Below, in pieces: positions 8,541 to 17,920 of a stretch of 64,000 nucleotides of DNA. This DNA comes from Caballeronia sordidicola (GTDB lineage: Bacteria > Pseudomonadota > Gammaproteobacteria > Burkholderiales > Burkholderiaceae). Within the stretch, counting starts at the first letter, position 1; every line of letters starts with the position of its first letter. Below the pieces are notes generated by a model. That model saw only the letters and a program-made list of their open reading frames with translations. It did no database searches and was not told the origin of the DNA. Location of the stretch: positions 310,001 through 374,000 of the forward strand of contig NZ_JNFG01000214.1 in the NCBI RefSeq assembly GCF_000729995.1, read 5' to 3'. Made by a program: the position numbers and the translations under genes.

Positions 8541-8730
8541 TGCTAACGGACTGATCACCCTGAGATCACGACCGATGGATTTGGGTCGAACTCGAAGGTT
8601 TATCATGGGACCTGGTTCGGCCTGAACGGACACTCGGCATCGCGGCGAAAATCGTTTTGCTGGCCTTCCGCAGAGCGATTCGAGCTTGCTGAGCCAAACC
8701 TTGACGGAGTGCTGCTCCCGAACCTAGAAT

Positions 8731-8748
8731 TGAGACAGACCTGTCTCA
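8731..8748. promoter_or_regulatory. Perfect palindrome, TetR operator candidate
   Basis: tgagacag-ac-ctgtctca has fully complementary 8-base arms and lies 16 bases before the TetR start. Size and position fit an autoregulatory operator of the adjacent TetR protein. Confidence 0.7.
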
Positions 8749-8763
8749 CCTCTAGGTGTCTTT

Positions 8764-9348
8764 ATGTCATCCTCTCCCGTTGGCTCGGACAAGCGCCAAC
8801 TCATCATCGAAACCGCCTACACGTTGTTCAAGCGTGCGGGCTTTCACGCCACAGGCATTGATCGAATCATCGCTGAAGCCGACGTGGCCAAGATGACGAT
8901 GTATCGTCATTTCCCGAACAAGGACGGTCTGATCGTCGAGGTGCTGGAATATCGCGCCAAGCGGTTCGAACACCAGCTTGACCGCCTCATGGAAGAATCC
9001 ACCAGCCCAAAACGGAAAATCGAGAAGATCTTCGGTTGGTACAAGCGCTGGTTTCGGAGCCCCGATTTCCACGGATGCCTGTTCGCGCACGCTCTGGCTG
9101 AATTCGGGGACCCCACGCATCCGGTGTTCCAGGTCGCCTTCAGGCAGAAGAACGACCTCAAGCGGCGGCTACGCCAAATCCTCGAAGGGGCTATGCCCGG
9201 CAATCAAGCCGAGAGCACTTCGGCGGCGCTATTGATGCTCATTGAAGGGGCAACTCTGATGGCTGAGATGGGGCAGGGAGATGCCGCCATTCGGAACGCC
9301 TGGAAGGCGGCCGCCACGATCATTGCTTCACCCGGAGTGCCGCGATGA
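8764..9348 (+). CDS. TetR/AcrR-family regulator
   Basis: 194 residues. The N-terminal HTH shows the family pattern (IIETAYTLFKRAGFHATGID, then ADVAKMTMYRHFPNKDGLIV); the C-terminal ligand domain includes GCLFAHALAEFGDP, as in the YcdC/TetR_C subgroup. Its stop overlaps the start of the EamA permease by 4 bases (ATGA), so the two are translationally coupled, and the regulator probably controls that exporter. Confidence 0.9.
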   Translation: MSSSPVGSDKRQLIIETAYTLFKRAGFHATGIDRIIAEADVAKMTMYRHFPNKDGLIVEVLEYRAKRFEHQLDRLMEESTSPKRKIEKIFGWYKRWFRSPDFHGCLFAHALAEFGDPTHPVFQVAFRQKNDLKRRLRQILEGAMPGNQAESTSAALLMLIEGATLMAEMGQGDAAIRNAWKAAATIIASPGVPR

Positions 9349-10178
9349 GTCTGGCGGTCATCGGTCTAGCGCTCTTCGCGGCAATCATGCACGCGACATG
9401 GAATGCTTTTCTTCGCACAGGCGCCGATCGTCTGTGGTCCGTCACCGTCATGAGCTTTTCGAGTACGGTCGTGGCTGTCCCGTTTGCGATCTTCCACTTT
9501 CCGGCGCCTCACGCCTGGCCATATGTCGTCCTCTCGGCCTGCCTTCAGGTCACCTACAGCGTATTCCTTGTAGCGGCCTATCGATACGGAGAGTTAGGAC
9601 AGGTCTATCCAATCATTCGTGGCAGTGTGCCGCTGCTCGTTACACTCGGCGGGTCCCTGATCGCCCACCAGCATCCCACAATTCAGCAGGCCATTGGCGT
9701 TACTCTCGTTGCGGTCGGAATCATGAGCCTTTCCTTGGGGAAAGCCCGAGCGCCAACCGCATCGATCCTGTTTGCTCTTGCGACGGGAGTCATCATCGCA
9801 AGCTACGCGACGGTCGATGCGATCGGCGTCCGACAGGCAGGAAGCAGTGGAAGTTACACCGCATGGGTTCTGGTGATCTACGGCGCTTTGCTGCCCGCCA
9901 CCTTTGTCGCTTTTCGGGGGAAGCTCACCGTCGATTTTCGGGCAACGGAAACCTTGAAGGCGTTAGGTGGCGGGTTGTTCTCGCTCATATCCTACGGCGT
10001 CATAGTTGCGGCCTTCGCCCTGGGTCCAGCCGGTCCTATTACGGCGATCCGGGAAACGAGTGTCGTTTTCGCGGCATTGATCGGGTGGCTCTTTCTCAGG
10101 GAGACGCGGACGCCTCGGCGTATCGCGGCTTGCGTCGTTGTTGCGCTCGGGGCCATCAGCATCGGCTATCGTTCGTAG
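9345..10178 (+). CDS. EamA/DMT-family permease
   Basis: 277 residues, about ten hydrophobic segments in two EamA repeats; the second ends with GPITAIRETSVVFAALIGWL, a typical motif. Family members export amino acids, metabolites or drugs. Overlap with the upstream TetR gene makes a regulator-exporter pair. Substrate unknown. Confidence 0.87.
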   Translation: MSLAVIGLALFAAIMHATWNAFLRTGADRLWSVTVMSFSSTVVAVPFAIFHFPAPHAWPYVVLSACLQVTYSVFLVAAYRYGELGQVYPIIRGSVPLLVTLGGSLIAHQHPTIQQAIGVTLVAVGIMSLSLGKARAPTASILFALATGVIIASYATVDAIGVRQAGSSGSYTAWVLVIYGALLPATFVAFRGKLTVDFRATETLKALGGGLFSLISYGVIVAAFALGPAGPITAIRETSVVFAALIGWLFLRETRTPRRIAACVVVALGAISIGYRS

Positions 10179-10433
10179 CCACGGTTAGACTCCGATTACT
10201 GCAGCGACCTTCGATTGGCGGCAATGCGGCGCACCGATGGTCGTCATCGATATCCTGTTGCGCAGCCGACGGCGTGGTCCACGTTCGGCCAGTTTGAGAC
10301 GTTGGACAGCAGGCCATGAATTGGCGACAATCCTGATGCCTGCGAGAGCGAGAGACGTGTTTCGCCCGGCGGAATATCGTGTCAAGAATTCGTTTGCCCG
10401 CATTGAGTGCATTGCCAGCCATAAGAGCTCCGC

Positions 10434-10673
10434 ATGCTGAACATTCTCGGAAAAGCATCGTCCATCAACGTCCGCAAAGTGCTCTGGGCATGTGCCGAGT
10501 TGCACATTCCCTTCGAGCGGGAGGACTGGGGCATGGGATTCAGACACACTGATACCCCCGAATTTCTATCGTTGAATCCCAATGGTCTTGTACCCGTCAT
10601 CAAGGACGATGATTTTGTGCTTTGGGAGTCGAACTCGATCATCCGCTATCTGGCTTCGCGCTATGCTGGTTGA
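10434..10673 (+). pseudogene. Glutathione S-transferase, N-terminal fragment
   Basis: 79 residues matching the thioredoxin-like GST N-domain ([40 protein letters not shown], then [10 protein letters not shown]), ending at a stop. The all-helical C-terminal domain is absent and what follows is a dispersed repeat (10710), so the gene was cut. Confidence 0.75.
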
Positions 10674-10709
10674 GGTGAAAGGCCGGTTTTGGGCGTTTCA
10701 CCGGCTACC

Positions 10710-10731
10710 GTGGGTCGACCTGAGTCGGTCG
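10710..10731 (+). repeat. Dispersed repeat copy 1
   Basis: gtgggtcgacctgagtcggt and the two following bases match 13225-13246 with about two differences. Both copies are preceded by a gc-rich 'gaaaggcc/gaaggcct' segment, suggesting a short dispersed intergenic repeat. This copy abuts the broken GST gene. Confidence 0.4.
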
Positions 10732-10808
10732 ACATCGGGCTCCGTGGGGACAGTTTCAGTCATTCACATCGCCGCCTAGATCGTCAATCAATGAGACCGC
10801 ACACCACT

Positions 10809-11096
10809 ATGCATTGTCCTTATTGTTCCGCTGAGCTCTCTAACGCTGCCGGAGGGGAACTCCAATGTTCGTCGACGGGCTCGCTATTTAGCCGCTTCGT
10901 CCGAGAGCGGTTCGAAACGCTTATATCGGAAGGGGTTCCTTCGTCTGGTAAGTTGGCGTCGTCCGATGTGGGGCGGTGGTTCTGCCTGTCCTGTGGTGAG
11001 GAAACCAGGAATGGCGTCTGTGCGAGGTGCTGCCTTGTGATCACCGGCGGGTTAGCCCGTCAACTCCTTGAGTTGAATCCGCACCTGCGTGGCTGA
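10809..11096 (+). CDS. Small zinc-ribbon hypothetical protein
   Basis: 95 residues with CPYC near the start and CLSCGEETRNGVCARC in the second half: two CxxC pairs that would bind one or two zinc ions. An in-frame ATG at 10791 is an alternative start. No partner is obvious; it stands alone between the GST fragment and a convergent SDR gene. Confidence 0.6.
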   Translation: MHCPYCSAELSNAAGGELQCSSTGSLFSRFVRERFETLISEGVPSSGKLASSDVGRWFCLSCGEETRNGVCARCCLVITGGLARQLLELNPHLRG

Positions 11097-11254
11097 AAGT
11101 TCCGGCAAAAGCGGAATTGACAGAGCACGATCTCCGGTATGCCCTCGGAAACTAACGGACGCCGGGCAGAAGGTCAGTCATGCTTAACCGGTGATTGGCG
11201 TGGGATGGAGGCTAGGCGTTGCGCAATACGCGGGTACTTCCAGCTTGCCGGGCC

Positions 11255-12049
11255 TCAGGATGCAATGAACCCGCCATCGGCTGCCAAAACATGACCGACG
11301 ATATATGAAGCCTCATCCGAAGCCAGCCAGATGACCGCCTCGGCGACTTCCTCCGGTTGCCCCATGCGCCGCAGAGGCAAACCAGCGGCAACTGCTGACA
11401 TGTCCGCGATACCGGAAGCCAGCATCATGTCTGTCACGACACGCCCCGGCGCTACTGCATTAATGCGAATCCCGCGAGGTGCGCATTCCATAGCGGCCGA
11501 ACGCATCAACGAAATCACAGCAGCCTTGGAGGCTGAATAAAGCGCCAGACCTGGGTTGGGGTTGCGCAGGCCGCTGACGGAAGCGTTAATGACGATACGA
11601 CCGCCACCCTGTTCCGCCATGGCCGGCACCTGGTGCTTCAAGCAGAAGAAAACCGATCGTACATTGGCATCAAAAACGCTCTCGTAGACAGAAGCATCTT
11701 GCTCTTCGATCGGCGCCCGTCGCTCTTGGAAGCCAGCATTGTTGAACGCCACGTCGAGGCGCCCGAACTGCGCCTGAATCGTTCTGGTAAGGCGCTCTAT
11801 TTGCTCCTCCCGCGTGACATCCGTTTGCACGAACATGCCATGCGTACCGGCAGCGCGGCATTCCGCAGCCACGGCTTCACCTTCTTCTTGACGGCGGCCT
11901 GCAATTACCACGGCCATGGCGCCTTCGCGTGCCATCTGGATGGCGGTCGCGCGGCCAATGCCGCTTCCTCCCCCTGTGACCAGTCCAACACGGCCCAACA
12001 TACGGTCGCGACGCGAATTCAAGCTTCCCGGCTGCATCGATGCTTCCAT
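11255..12049 (-). CDS. SDR-family oxidoreductase
   Basis: Start chosen at 12049 because agaaggggggac precedes it; the frame could extend to 12079. Motifs: VTGGGSGIGRATAIQ (cofactor), FNNAGFQ, catalytic Tyr/Lys in YSASKAAV, and PGRV after it. About 264 residues, a typical classical SDR similar to 3-oxoacyl-ACP reductase-like or glucose dehydrogenase-like enzymes. Divergent from the MarR-GNAT gene, which probably regulates it. Confidence 0.9.
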   Translation of the reverse strand: MEASMQPGSLNSRRDRMLGRVGLVTGGGSGIGRATAIQMAREGAMAVVIAGRRQEEGEAVAAECRAAGTHGMFVQTDVTREEQIERLTRTIQAQFGRLDVAFNNAGFQERRAPIEEQDASVYESVFDANVRSVFFCLKHQVPAMAEQGGGRIVINASVSGLRNPNPGLALYSASKAAVISLMRSAAMECAPRGIRINAVAPGRVVTDMMLASGIADMSAVAAGLPLRRMGQPEEVAEAVIWLASDEASYIVGHVLAADGGFIAS

Positions 12050-12132
12050 GTCCCCCCCTTCTGAAGTCAGCAATTTCACACGAACCTCGCGGTGCCCAAC
12101 GCGGAATTCTAATGGCCAGAGACGCCTACTTA

Positions 12133-12147
12133 GTTGTATCGTACAAC
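12133..12147. promoter_or_regulatory. Palindromic operator candidate
   Basis: gttgta-tcg-tacaac is a perfect 6-base inverted repeat in the divergent spacer, 21 bases ahead of the MarR-GNAT start. MarR proteins bind such palindromes. Confidence 0.55.
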
Positions 12148-12167
12148 ATTATTGTCGAGTATAAATC

Positions 12168-13130
12168 ATGCCAAATTACGACACTTCGCTGATCGATACC
12201 ATACGAGCGGCATCACGAAAAATGGTGCGTGAACTGGGATTCATGCGTGCGACACTTGCCGCGACGGATTACCCGCCCTCAGCCGTCCATGCGATTATGG
12301 AGATCGGCGCACGGCGTTCGCTGACAGCGGCTGAACTCGCCGAATTCCTGAACCTCGAAAAATCCAGCATTAGCCGGATGGTGCGCAAGCTGATCGACGC
12401 CGGGGATCTGAAGGAAACCGTCAGTAGTGGCGACGCTCGGGCAAAACCGCTCACGTTGACCCCACGTGGGAGGCGCACCTTAGCCGCAATCCACGCCTTC
12501 GGCAGACAACAGGTCACGAGTGCAATGGCCCACCTGACTACCATGCAGCAGGAGGTAGTGGTTCACGGTTTGACGGCGTACGTCCAAGCACTGGAGGATC
12601 ACCGTCTCGGCAAACTGGCGACGCCTGAAATCCAGGTCCAGATCGAACGGGGCTATGTCCCCGGCGTAATCGGTCGGGTAGTGGAGATGCACGCTTCTTT
12701 TTATGCACGGCAAGCCGGATTTGGCCAGTTCTTCGAAAGTCAGGTGGCAACCGGAATTGCGGAATTTTCCGCCCGGGCGGAAAAGCGCCAAAATGGACTC
12801 TGGGTCGCATTGCTCGGAGGCCTGATTGTGGGATCCATCGCCATCGATGGCGAGGACCTAGGAGACGGCATCGCCCATCTCCGCTGGTTCATCGTGGATG
12901 ACGGTGTGCGCAACGCAGGGGTGGGCCGCAGGTTATTGACAAAGGCTCTGGCATTCTGTGATCAGCAAGGCTTCACGGCCATTCATCTGTGGACATTTCA
13001 GGGACTGGATGCAGCGCGCGGCCTGTACGAAGATTTCGGCTTTACCTTGGTAGAAGAGCGCCGGGGCAGACAGTGGGGGAAAGAGGTAGTCGAGCAACGC
13101 TTTATGCGGGTGCCACCTTGCACTTCCTGA
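12168..13130 (+). CDS. MarR-family regulator fused to a GNAT acetyltransferase domain
   Basis: 320 residues. Residues 1-150 form a MarR winged helix (LTAAELAEFLNLEKSSISRM, then wing GDARAKPLTLTPRGRRTL). Residues about 160-318 form a GNAT domain: GLWVALLGGLIVGSIAI (beta strands), DDGVRNAGVGRRLL (acetyl-CoA loop) and LYEDFGF. Such fusions are known in proteobacteria and acetylate an unknown target. It faces the SDR gene across a palindrome. Confidence 0.88.
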   Translation: MPNYDTSLIDTIRAASRKMVRELGFMRATLAATDYPPSAVHAIMEIGARRSLTAAELAEFLNLEKSSISRMVRKLIDAGDLKETVSSGDARAKPLTLTPRGRRTLAAIHAFGRQQVTSAMAHLTTMQQEVVVHGLTAYVQALEDHRLGKLATPEIQVQIERGYVPGVIGRVVEMHASFYARQAGFGQFFESQVATGIAEFSARAEKRQNGLWVALLGGLIVGSIAIDGEDLGDGIAHLRWFIVDDGVRNAGVGRRLLTKALAFCDQQGFTAIHLWTFQGLDAARGLYEDFGFTLVEERRGRQWGKEVVEQRFMRVPPCTS

Positions 13131-13224
13131 GCGCCTGGCGGTCAAGGAGTTAGTTAGCCTTTGAGCAGTGATGCGCGATTGACTACGCATGTATGGCCGC
13201 TTTCGGTACTGCTGAAGGCCTCCT

Positions 13225-13246
13225 GTGGGTCGACGTGAGGCGGTCG
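13225..13246 (+). repeat. Dispersed repeat copy 2
   Basis: Second copy of the motif at 10710. It lies in the 325-base gap 13131-13456, which shows no gene. Confidence 0.4.
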
Positions 13247-13456
13247 CGTCAGGCAGCGCTGCCGAATTTGGCTGAGGTGAAGCTCTCGGCCGTCAGCGCT
13301 CGTGCACGGACCGGCTGCCTCTAGCTATCGTACGTTTTTTTGCAGATGGCTCGACGAGATATCGAGGGGTGGTAACGCGGTGCTGTTTCGCCGGTGATAT
13401 CCAGTGCAGTGAGCATCTGACAAAATCTCTAGAAGAATACTAAGAACGGAGGCAGT

Positions 13457-13945
13457 TTGCGGACGGTCGAATACCGCTTTTCCACCATTTGGCGCATCGA
13501 TGCGCCAGTGCGGGAAGTTTGGGCGGCAATCCAGGATTCGGCGCGCTGGCCCGAGTGGTGGAATAACGTCGAGCGCGTGGACCAGCTAGAGGCGGGTTCC
13601 GATCAGGGTGTGGGCGTCGTACAACGCTATACCTGGAAAGGCTGGTTGCCCTATCGCCTCGTGTTCGAGATGCGGGTGACGCGTGTCGACCCGTTGGTCG
13701 CGCTAGAGGGGGAAGCCAGTGGCGACGTCGAAGGCGCCGGCCGGCGGAGCTTTTCGACCGACGGATGCAACCTTACCGTGGTCCGCTATGACTGGTGCGT
13801 GCATACGAACCGTGCGTGGATGAATGCATTGGCGCCGTTGTTGCGACCGGTTTTCCGATGGAACCACGATGCAGTGATGCGCGAAGGCGGCGCGGCGCTG
13901 GCGCGGCGGCTGGACGCGCGGCTGATTGGCATCGAGCATGGATGA
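13457..13945 (+). CDS. SRPBCC-family (START-like) protein
   Basis: 162 residues from a TTG start 6 bases after a clear ggagg. The opening pattern, a strand then IDAPVREVWAAIQDSARWPE and WWNNVERVDQL, is typical of polyketide cyclase/SRPBCC lipid- or aromatic-binding folds. No catalytic residue can be assigned, and no cluster context explains it. Confidence 0.75.
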   Translation: MRTVEYRFSTIWRIDAPVREVWAAIQDSARWPEWWNNVERVDQLEAGSDQGVGVVQRYTWKGWLPYRLVFEMRVTRVDPLVALEGEASGDVEGAGRRSFSTDGCNLTVVRYDWCVHTNRAWMNALAPLLRPVFRWNHDAVMREGGAALARRLDARLIGIEHG

Positions 13946-14208
13946 AGCCAGCGCGGCAATGGATTGAACGCTCTGCAACGTTCCCCTTTGCCTCGATGGT
14001 ATCTCTTGGCATCGGGGCAGATGATGTGCTTGAGATGGTGGAGCAGACTGAAGTTTGAACCCAGGCGCCGCCGGATGGCGACCTTCGGATCGGCAATTTT
14101 GGCGATTGCGAAGCGCTATCAAATGCGCTCATCTTTCTTATCGCGGCCGGCATGAAACGAGCGACCTGCAGCCTGCGGTATGGCCGATGCAGGGTCGCAA
14201 TTCGACCG

Positions 14209-14248
14209 CATACGGGGATCTCGACGTTTCCGGACCGATCCCCGTATG
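14209..14248. repeat. Long perfect hairpin
   Basis: catacggggatc (14209-14220) and gatccccgtatg (14237-14248) are exact complements over 12 bases with a 16-base loop. No T-run follows on either side, so it is not a standard intrinsic terminator. It lies in the 13946-14350 gap, between an SRPBCC gene and the convergent lipoprotein pair. Confidence 0.6.
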
Positions 14249-14350
14249 AGTCGAACGACAACACCCTGAGAATTGACGAATCGCAATGCATGCACTAGCG
14301 ATTAAATATCCAGTTGCCGCCCAACCTGGCGATCCAGACGAAGCTCCGGA

Positions 14351-14920
14351 CTACGTGGCTTTGACGAAATCCGGATCTTCGAAGAGCTTGCGAAGCAGAT
14401 CCTGGAAGATGGCCGTGGTGTGGTTAAGCCCGTTCGACGCGGCGAGCACACCAAGAAACTCCGAATCCCAATGGGTGTTCACGCGCAGCAGTTTGTCATA
14501 CCGGACGGTCTGGCCCCGTCTGACGACAAAGTGTGCCGCCAGTTCTGCCTTACCGTCTGTCACGTGGACTTCAAGCAGCGTTGCTTCCAACGTCGCAGTA
14601 GCGCTAGCGTCGTAATTCCCCGACGTTGACAGCTCGGTACGCATCGCTTCGTTCAGGTATGAGGACCACGAACCGCTTCCGGGCGCAGAGAATCGAATGG
14701 CTCGCACCGATGTCTGAACGTCGGCGGGATCGGCCCCGGTCGTCACTCGGTAGCGTGCTTCCGGAGGAAGACGCGCTAGCGTCATCTGGTTCGCCACGCT
14801 GGCCTGGTAGGACAGCACTTGCTGCGTGACGCACCCGCTCACGGTCAGCGCACCAGCCAGGAGCGCCGATCCGGCAAGCGATCTGGCAAAGCGCCGACGG
14901 GCTCCGAGGTAGCGTGTCAC
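14351..14920 (-). CDS. Putative lipoprotein, second of a pair
   Basis: 189 residues with a lipoprotein signal (LLAGALTVSGC, Cys at +1). After the lipobox comes a soluble domain without recognised motifs. The start overlaps the end of the upstream lipoprotein gene by 4 bases, showing translational coupling. Likely periplasmic and membrane-anchored. Confidence 0.75.
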   Translation of the reverse strand: MTRYLGARRRFARSLAGSALLAGALTVSGCVTQQVLSYQASVANQMTLARLPPEARYRVTTGADPADVQTSVRAIRFSAPGSGSWSSYLNEAMRTELSTSGNYDASATATLEATLLEVHVTDGKAELAAHFVVRRGQTVRYDKLLRVNTHWDSEFLGVLAASNGLNHTTAIFQDLLRKLFEDPDFVKAT

Positions 14921-15522
14921 TGGGCTAGGTCCGACGAATGATCGATTTCTTCGAGACTCCTGGCCACGATCTGTCGGATCATTGTGTCGGAGGCTTGTTG
15001 AATAGGCATCGGTTGAAGTCCCGTGGGGCCAGATGCGTTACCGATCGTCGTGTAAATAGCGTGCTTGACCACCTTGGTCACTGCATCATGTTTAGGTTCG
15101 ACGTAGTTGACGGTGCAGATATACCCATCGGTGACCATCGTGCCCACGAGGCCGAACGTCAGTCCGACACCGAATCCCTTGGCTGCTACGTTGTCTGTCA
15201 ACGCGATGTTGTTGATTGAAATGGACAGCTTGCGGCCAGATGGTACAGGGTCGTACGACACCTGACTAAACAGGCCGGATTGCGATACCTGCTCGTATAC
15301 GCGTGGTTTAACGGCCTCAGTAGCCCGTGCATTTGCTACGCCCTTGCTTTGGAATTCGACCAGCAACTGGATTGGCTGTGGGCTTGCGGACTTTTTCAGA
15401 TCCGCGTAGTGCGGCTCGCCGAGCGACTGGTCCACATAGGAATGTGGCGTCATGCAGGCGGAGAGCGATAGGGTAAGACCGATTGCACCGGCAAGCACGA
15501 TTGTACGTTTCGTATTGAACAT
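14917..15522 (-). CDS. Putative lipoprotein, first of a pair
   Basis: 201 residues with signal and lipobox GLTLSLSACMTP. The mature part contains a glycine-rich hydrophobic segment (GFGVGLTFGLVGTMVTDGYI) that could associate with membrane. Neither gene of the pair is recognised; co-occurrence and overlap suggest a two-part envelope complex. Confidence 0.75.
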   Translation of the reverse strand: MFNTKRTIVLAGAIGLTLSLSACMTPHSYVDQSLGEPHYADLKKSASPQPIQLLVEFQSKGVANARATEAVKPRVYEQVSQSGLFSQVSYDPVPSGRKLSISINNIALTDNVAAKGFGVGLTFGLVGTMVTDGYICTVNYVEPKHDAVTKVVKHAIYTTIGNASGPTGLQPMPIQQASDTMIRQIVARSLEEIDHSSDLAQ

Positions 15523-15708
15523 AAATATCTCTTGTTTCTATTCTTTCGGATTATCTGGAAGAGAAGCTAGCCCCGGTAGCCGCTGCTCGACGGATCGGAC
15601 TGCATCAGATGCATCGACCGACGAAAAGGCGCATCTTCTTTTACGGCCCACAATTGCGATTCTTTAGGTTTCGCTGTCGGCGTAATTTTTTTTAAAGATA
15701 CCGGGCAT

Positions 15709-16017
15709 CTAAGCGCTGGATGCACTGCGGATCCAGGACATTGATCGCCTCTGTCTGTGTGGCACCACGATGTACACCAGCGTCGAGATCGTGACGATGG
15801 TGCACGTGGCCCACACGTGCGGCGTGCGCGCGTCGATGCGTTCCAGGAACAGCAGCCGCGCTCGGTTTTCGGTCGCGTAAGTACAGGTTACCTGCGTCGG
15901 AAGCGCATCAACCAGCACCTTTGCCTCTTCGCGATTGCGCATGCGCACAACGATGGTTTCCAGTTCGCCCGGACCGTTGGCCAGATCGAACTGTACGGAT
16001 CGGCCGTCGATACGCAC
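15709..16017 (-). CDS. Hypothetical protein with one membrane segment, possibly a 5'-truncated gene
   Basis: 102 residues from a GTG. There is a beta-rich N-part (RSVQFDLANGPGELETIVVR) and one hydrophobic segment (VWATCTIVTISTLVYIVV) near the C-terminus. The frame is protein-like for a further 24 codons upstream (KRRSQFPEADVHLSHIYN) without a standard start, so the true gene may start further up or be truncated. Confidence 0.4.
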   Translation of the reverse strand: MRIDGRSVQFDLANGPGELETIVVRMRNREEAKVLVDALPTQVTCTYATENRARLLFLERIDARTPHVWATCTIVTISTLVYIVVPHRQRRSMSWIRSASSA

Positions 16018-16173
16018 GTTATAGATATGGCTTAGATGAACGTCCGCTTCGGGAAATTGCGAGCGTCGCTTGAGGGTCGACGAAAGTCATTGCGTCGGCT
16101 CATCAAGGGCCGTTCGCGCAATCCGCGTTAATCGTTTCGACGCACACTCATATTTTGCGCGCTGGTGTTCGCA

Positions 16174-16611
16174 TCAGCGGATGCAATGTGCCAAAGCTTC
16201 CTCGACCACTGTTCGATCTCTGCCTCGGTTGCCTAGCTGGGCTCGAATGCGCGCGTTGATTTCGGCCGTGGCTATGCCCAGCGTTTCGCCGGCATGGACG
16301 ATTGCAGCGTATGCGTTGAGTACATCGATACGTGTAATATCGTAACCATAGCCCGACGCCATCCAGTGCAGCGCGCTCAGCCCACATGACATCGCGAAGT
16401 CAGGTTGACTATCGCCGAAGTCTCTCGCTGCGCGGGTGAGTGTTCGCGGATCGGTGGGACTTTGTCTGGCAAGCGACGCGGCCAATTCGAAGAGACTCGC
16501 GTCCTTGGTCGCTGCAAACCATTTGCCTTCCGAGCCCGGATCGCTGGCCACGAGGTCGTGCAGGACATCGCCCGCCTGCTTGTGCGGGTACTTTTTAACG
16601 ATGGCGCGAAA
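16174..16611 (-). pseudogene. Unknown gene, C-terminal piece (cut by IS3-type element)
   Basis: Frame reads FRAIVKKYPHKQAGDVLHDL onward, ending HCIR. It joins in frame to the piece ending HLATF at 17981 once the IS and one copy of its 3-base target duplication (ttt, a Phe codon) are removed. The intact gene would encode a helical-repeat protein of roughly 400 residues of unknown function. I recall similar sequences in Burkholderiaceae. Confidence 0.75.
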
Positions 16612-16729
16612 TGGAGCGGTACCCATTTTGTGGACGCCATGAACTGGCTTTCAAGAGTTATCCACGGCCGGTCGGCGGGTCGCCTGCTACGACCACGACG
16701 CCGGCCGGCGGTGGGTAACTCGACACTCA

Positions 16730-17621
16730 TTATGACGCGGGTTCCTCCTTGTGTTTGTTCCCGGCGCGCCAGCGCCGCTCGAATTCACTCGGGCTCACGT
16801 AATTCAACGACGAATGCAGGCGTTCAGTGTTGTAGTACGCGAGGTACTCCGTGATGGACAACCGGGCCTGTTCGCGCGTGGCGTAGTGCTCTGCATACGC
16901 GCACTCGACCTTCACCGTGCCGTTGGCCGATTCCATCGGTGCGTTGATCCCAACAGTTCGCTTTGCGGCTCATTGAGACGGTGATGCCGCGTGCGGCGAG
17001 GACCTTGCGGTATTCGTTTGCCGCATACTGCGACCCCCTGTCAGAATGATGCATGAGCTCGCCCGCGGGGCGGCGCCAGTCCAGCGCCATGACCAGCGCC
17101 TGCAGTGCGAGGTCTTCATCGATGCGCTCGCTCATCGCCCAGCCGACGAATTTGCGACTGAACAGATCAAGCACCAGTGCGAGATAAAGCCAGCCTTCGT
17201 CGGTCGCTACATAGGTCAGGTCAACCAGCCACTTGCGGTCGGGTGCGCTCGCCTCGAAGTCGCGATCCAGCACGTTAGCCGCTACCGGATACGCGTGCCG
17301 GGAGTCGGTGGTCACCACCCGGAAGCGTCGACGCAGCCGGCTTTGCAGACCGTGTTCACGCATCAGACGACCGACGCGCTTCTCGTTGATCGCGCCGACT
17401 TCGCCGCGCAGCACCCGATGCATGCGCCGGCGACCGTAGCGGCCGCGATGACGCTGCTGCAGCGACTGCATGCGTGTAACAAGACGCGCGTTCTGCTCGT
17501 CCCGTTGCGATGGCGCGCGCCTGCGGGCAGCGTACCAGCCGCTCTTCGACACGCCCAGCGATTCGCACATCAACCCGACCGGGTATGCGTCTCGGTGTCG
17601 CTCAATCCAGGTGTACCTCAC
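16730..17621 (-). pseudogene. IS3-family transposase OrfB, frameshifted
   Basis: DDE integrase with HTH_21-like start, D in LVDLTYVATD, second D in MHHSDRGSQYA. One extra base near 16946 (gggatcaacg instead of gggacaacg) shifts the frame just after NCWD, so the segment with the third catalytic residue (PMESANGTVKVE) is in another frame (16730-16936). The enzyme as written lacks its catalytic Glu. Confidence 0.85.
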
Positions 17622-17920
17622 AGCGACTCCTTCGCGAAGTACGCCGCTGCTTTTTTCAATATTTCTTTCTCCATTCGCAGCCGCGCATTCTCCTGCTTCA
17701 GACGCGCGTTCTCAGCCTCAAGATCCGTTACCGGAGGCCTTGGCCCACGCTTGACTAGCGCCTCCCCCTTACGCGCCTTGCCCACCCAGTTCGCCAGCGT
17801 CTTGTCGGACATCTCCAGACTCCGCGCAACCTCCCGCAGTCCACGCCGGCCCACTAGCACCTGCTCAACCGCCGCCGTGCAAAACTGCTCCGTGTACCTC
17901 CGATTCGGTCCTGATTTCAT
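17618..17920 (-). CDS. IS3-family transposase OrfA
   Basis: Start at 17920 after ggaggcagcc; 100 residues. HTH (GLREVARSLEMSDKTLANWV) and a leucine-zipper-like C-terminus (LEAENARLKQENARLRMEKE). A slippery aaaaaag near 17651 precedes the overlap with orfB, the usual signal for -1 frameshifting to make OrfAB. Confidence 0.88.
   Translation of the reverse strand: MKSGPNRRYTEQFCTAAVEQVLVGRRGLREVARSLEMSDKTLANWVGKARKGEALVKRGPRPPVTDLEAENARLKQENARLRMEKEILKKAAAYFAKESL

Noticed and set aside
9281-10297. Forward frame of 338 residues
   Set aside because: Covers the EamA gene in another frame; Ser/Arg-rich and without membrane pattern.
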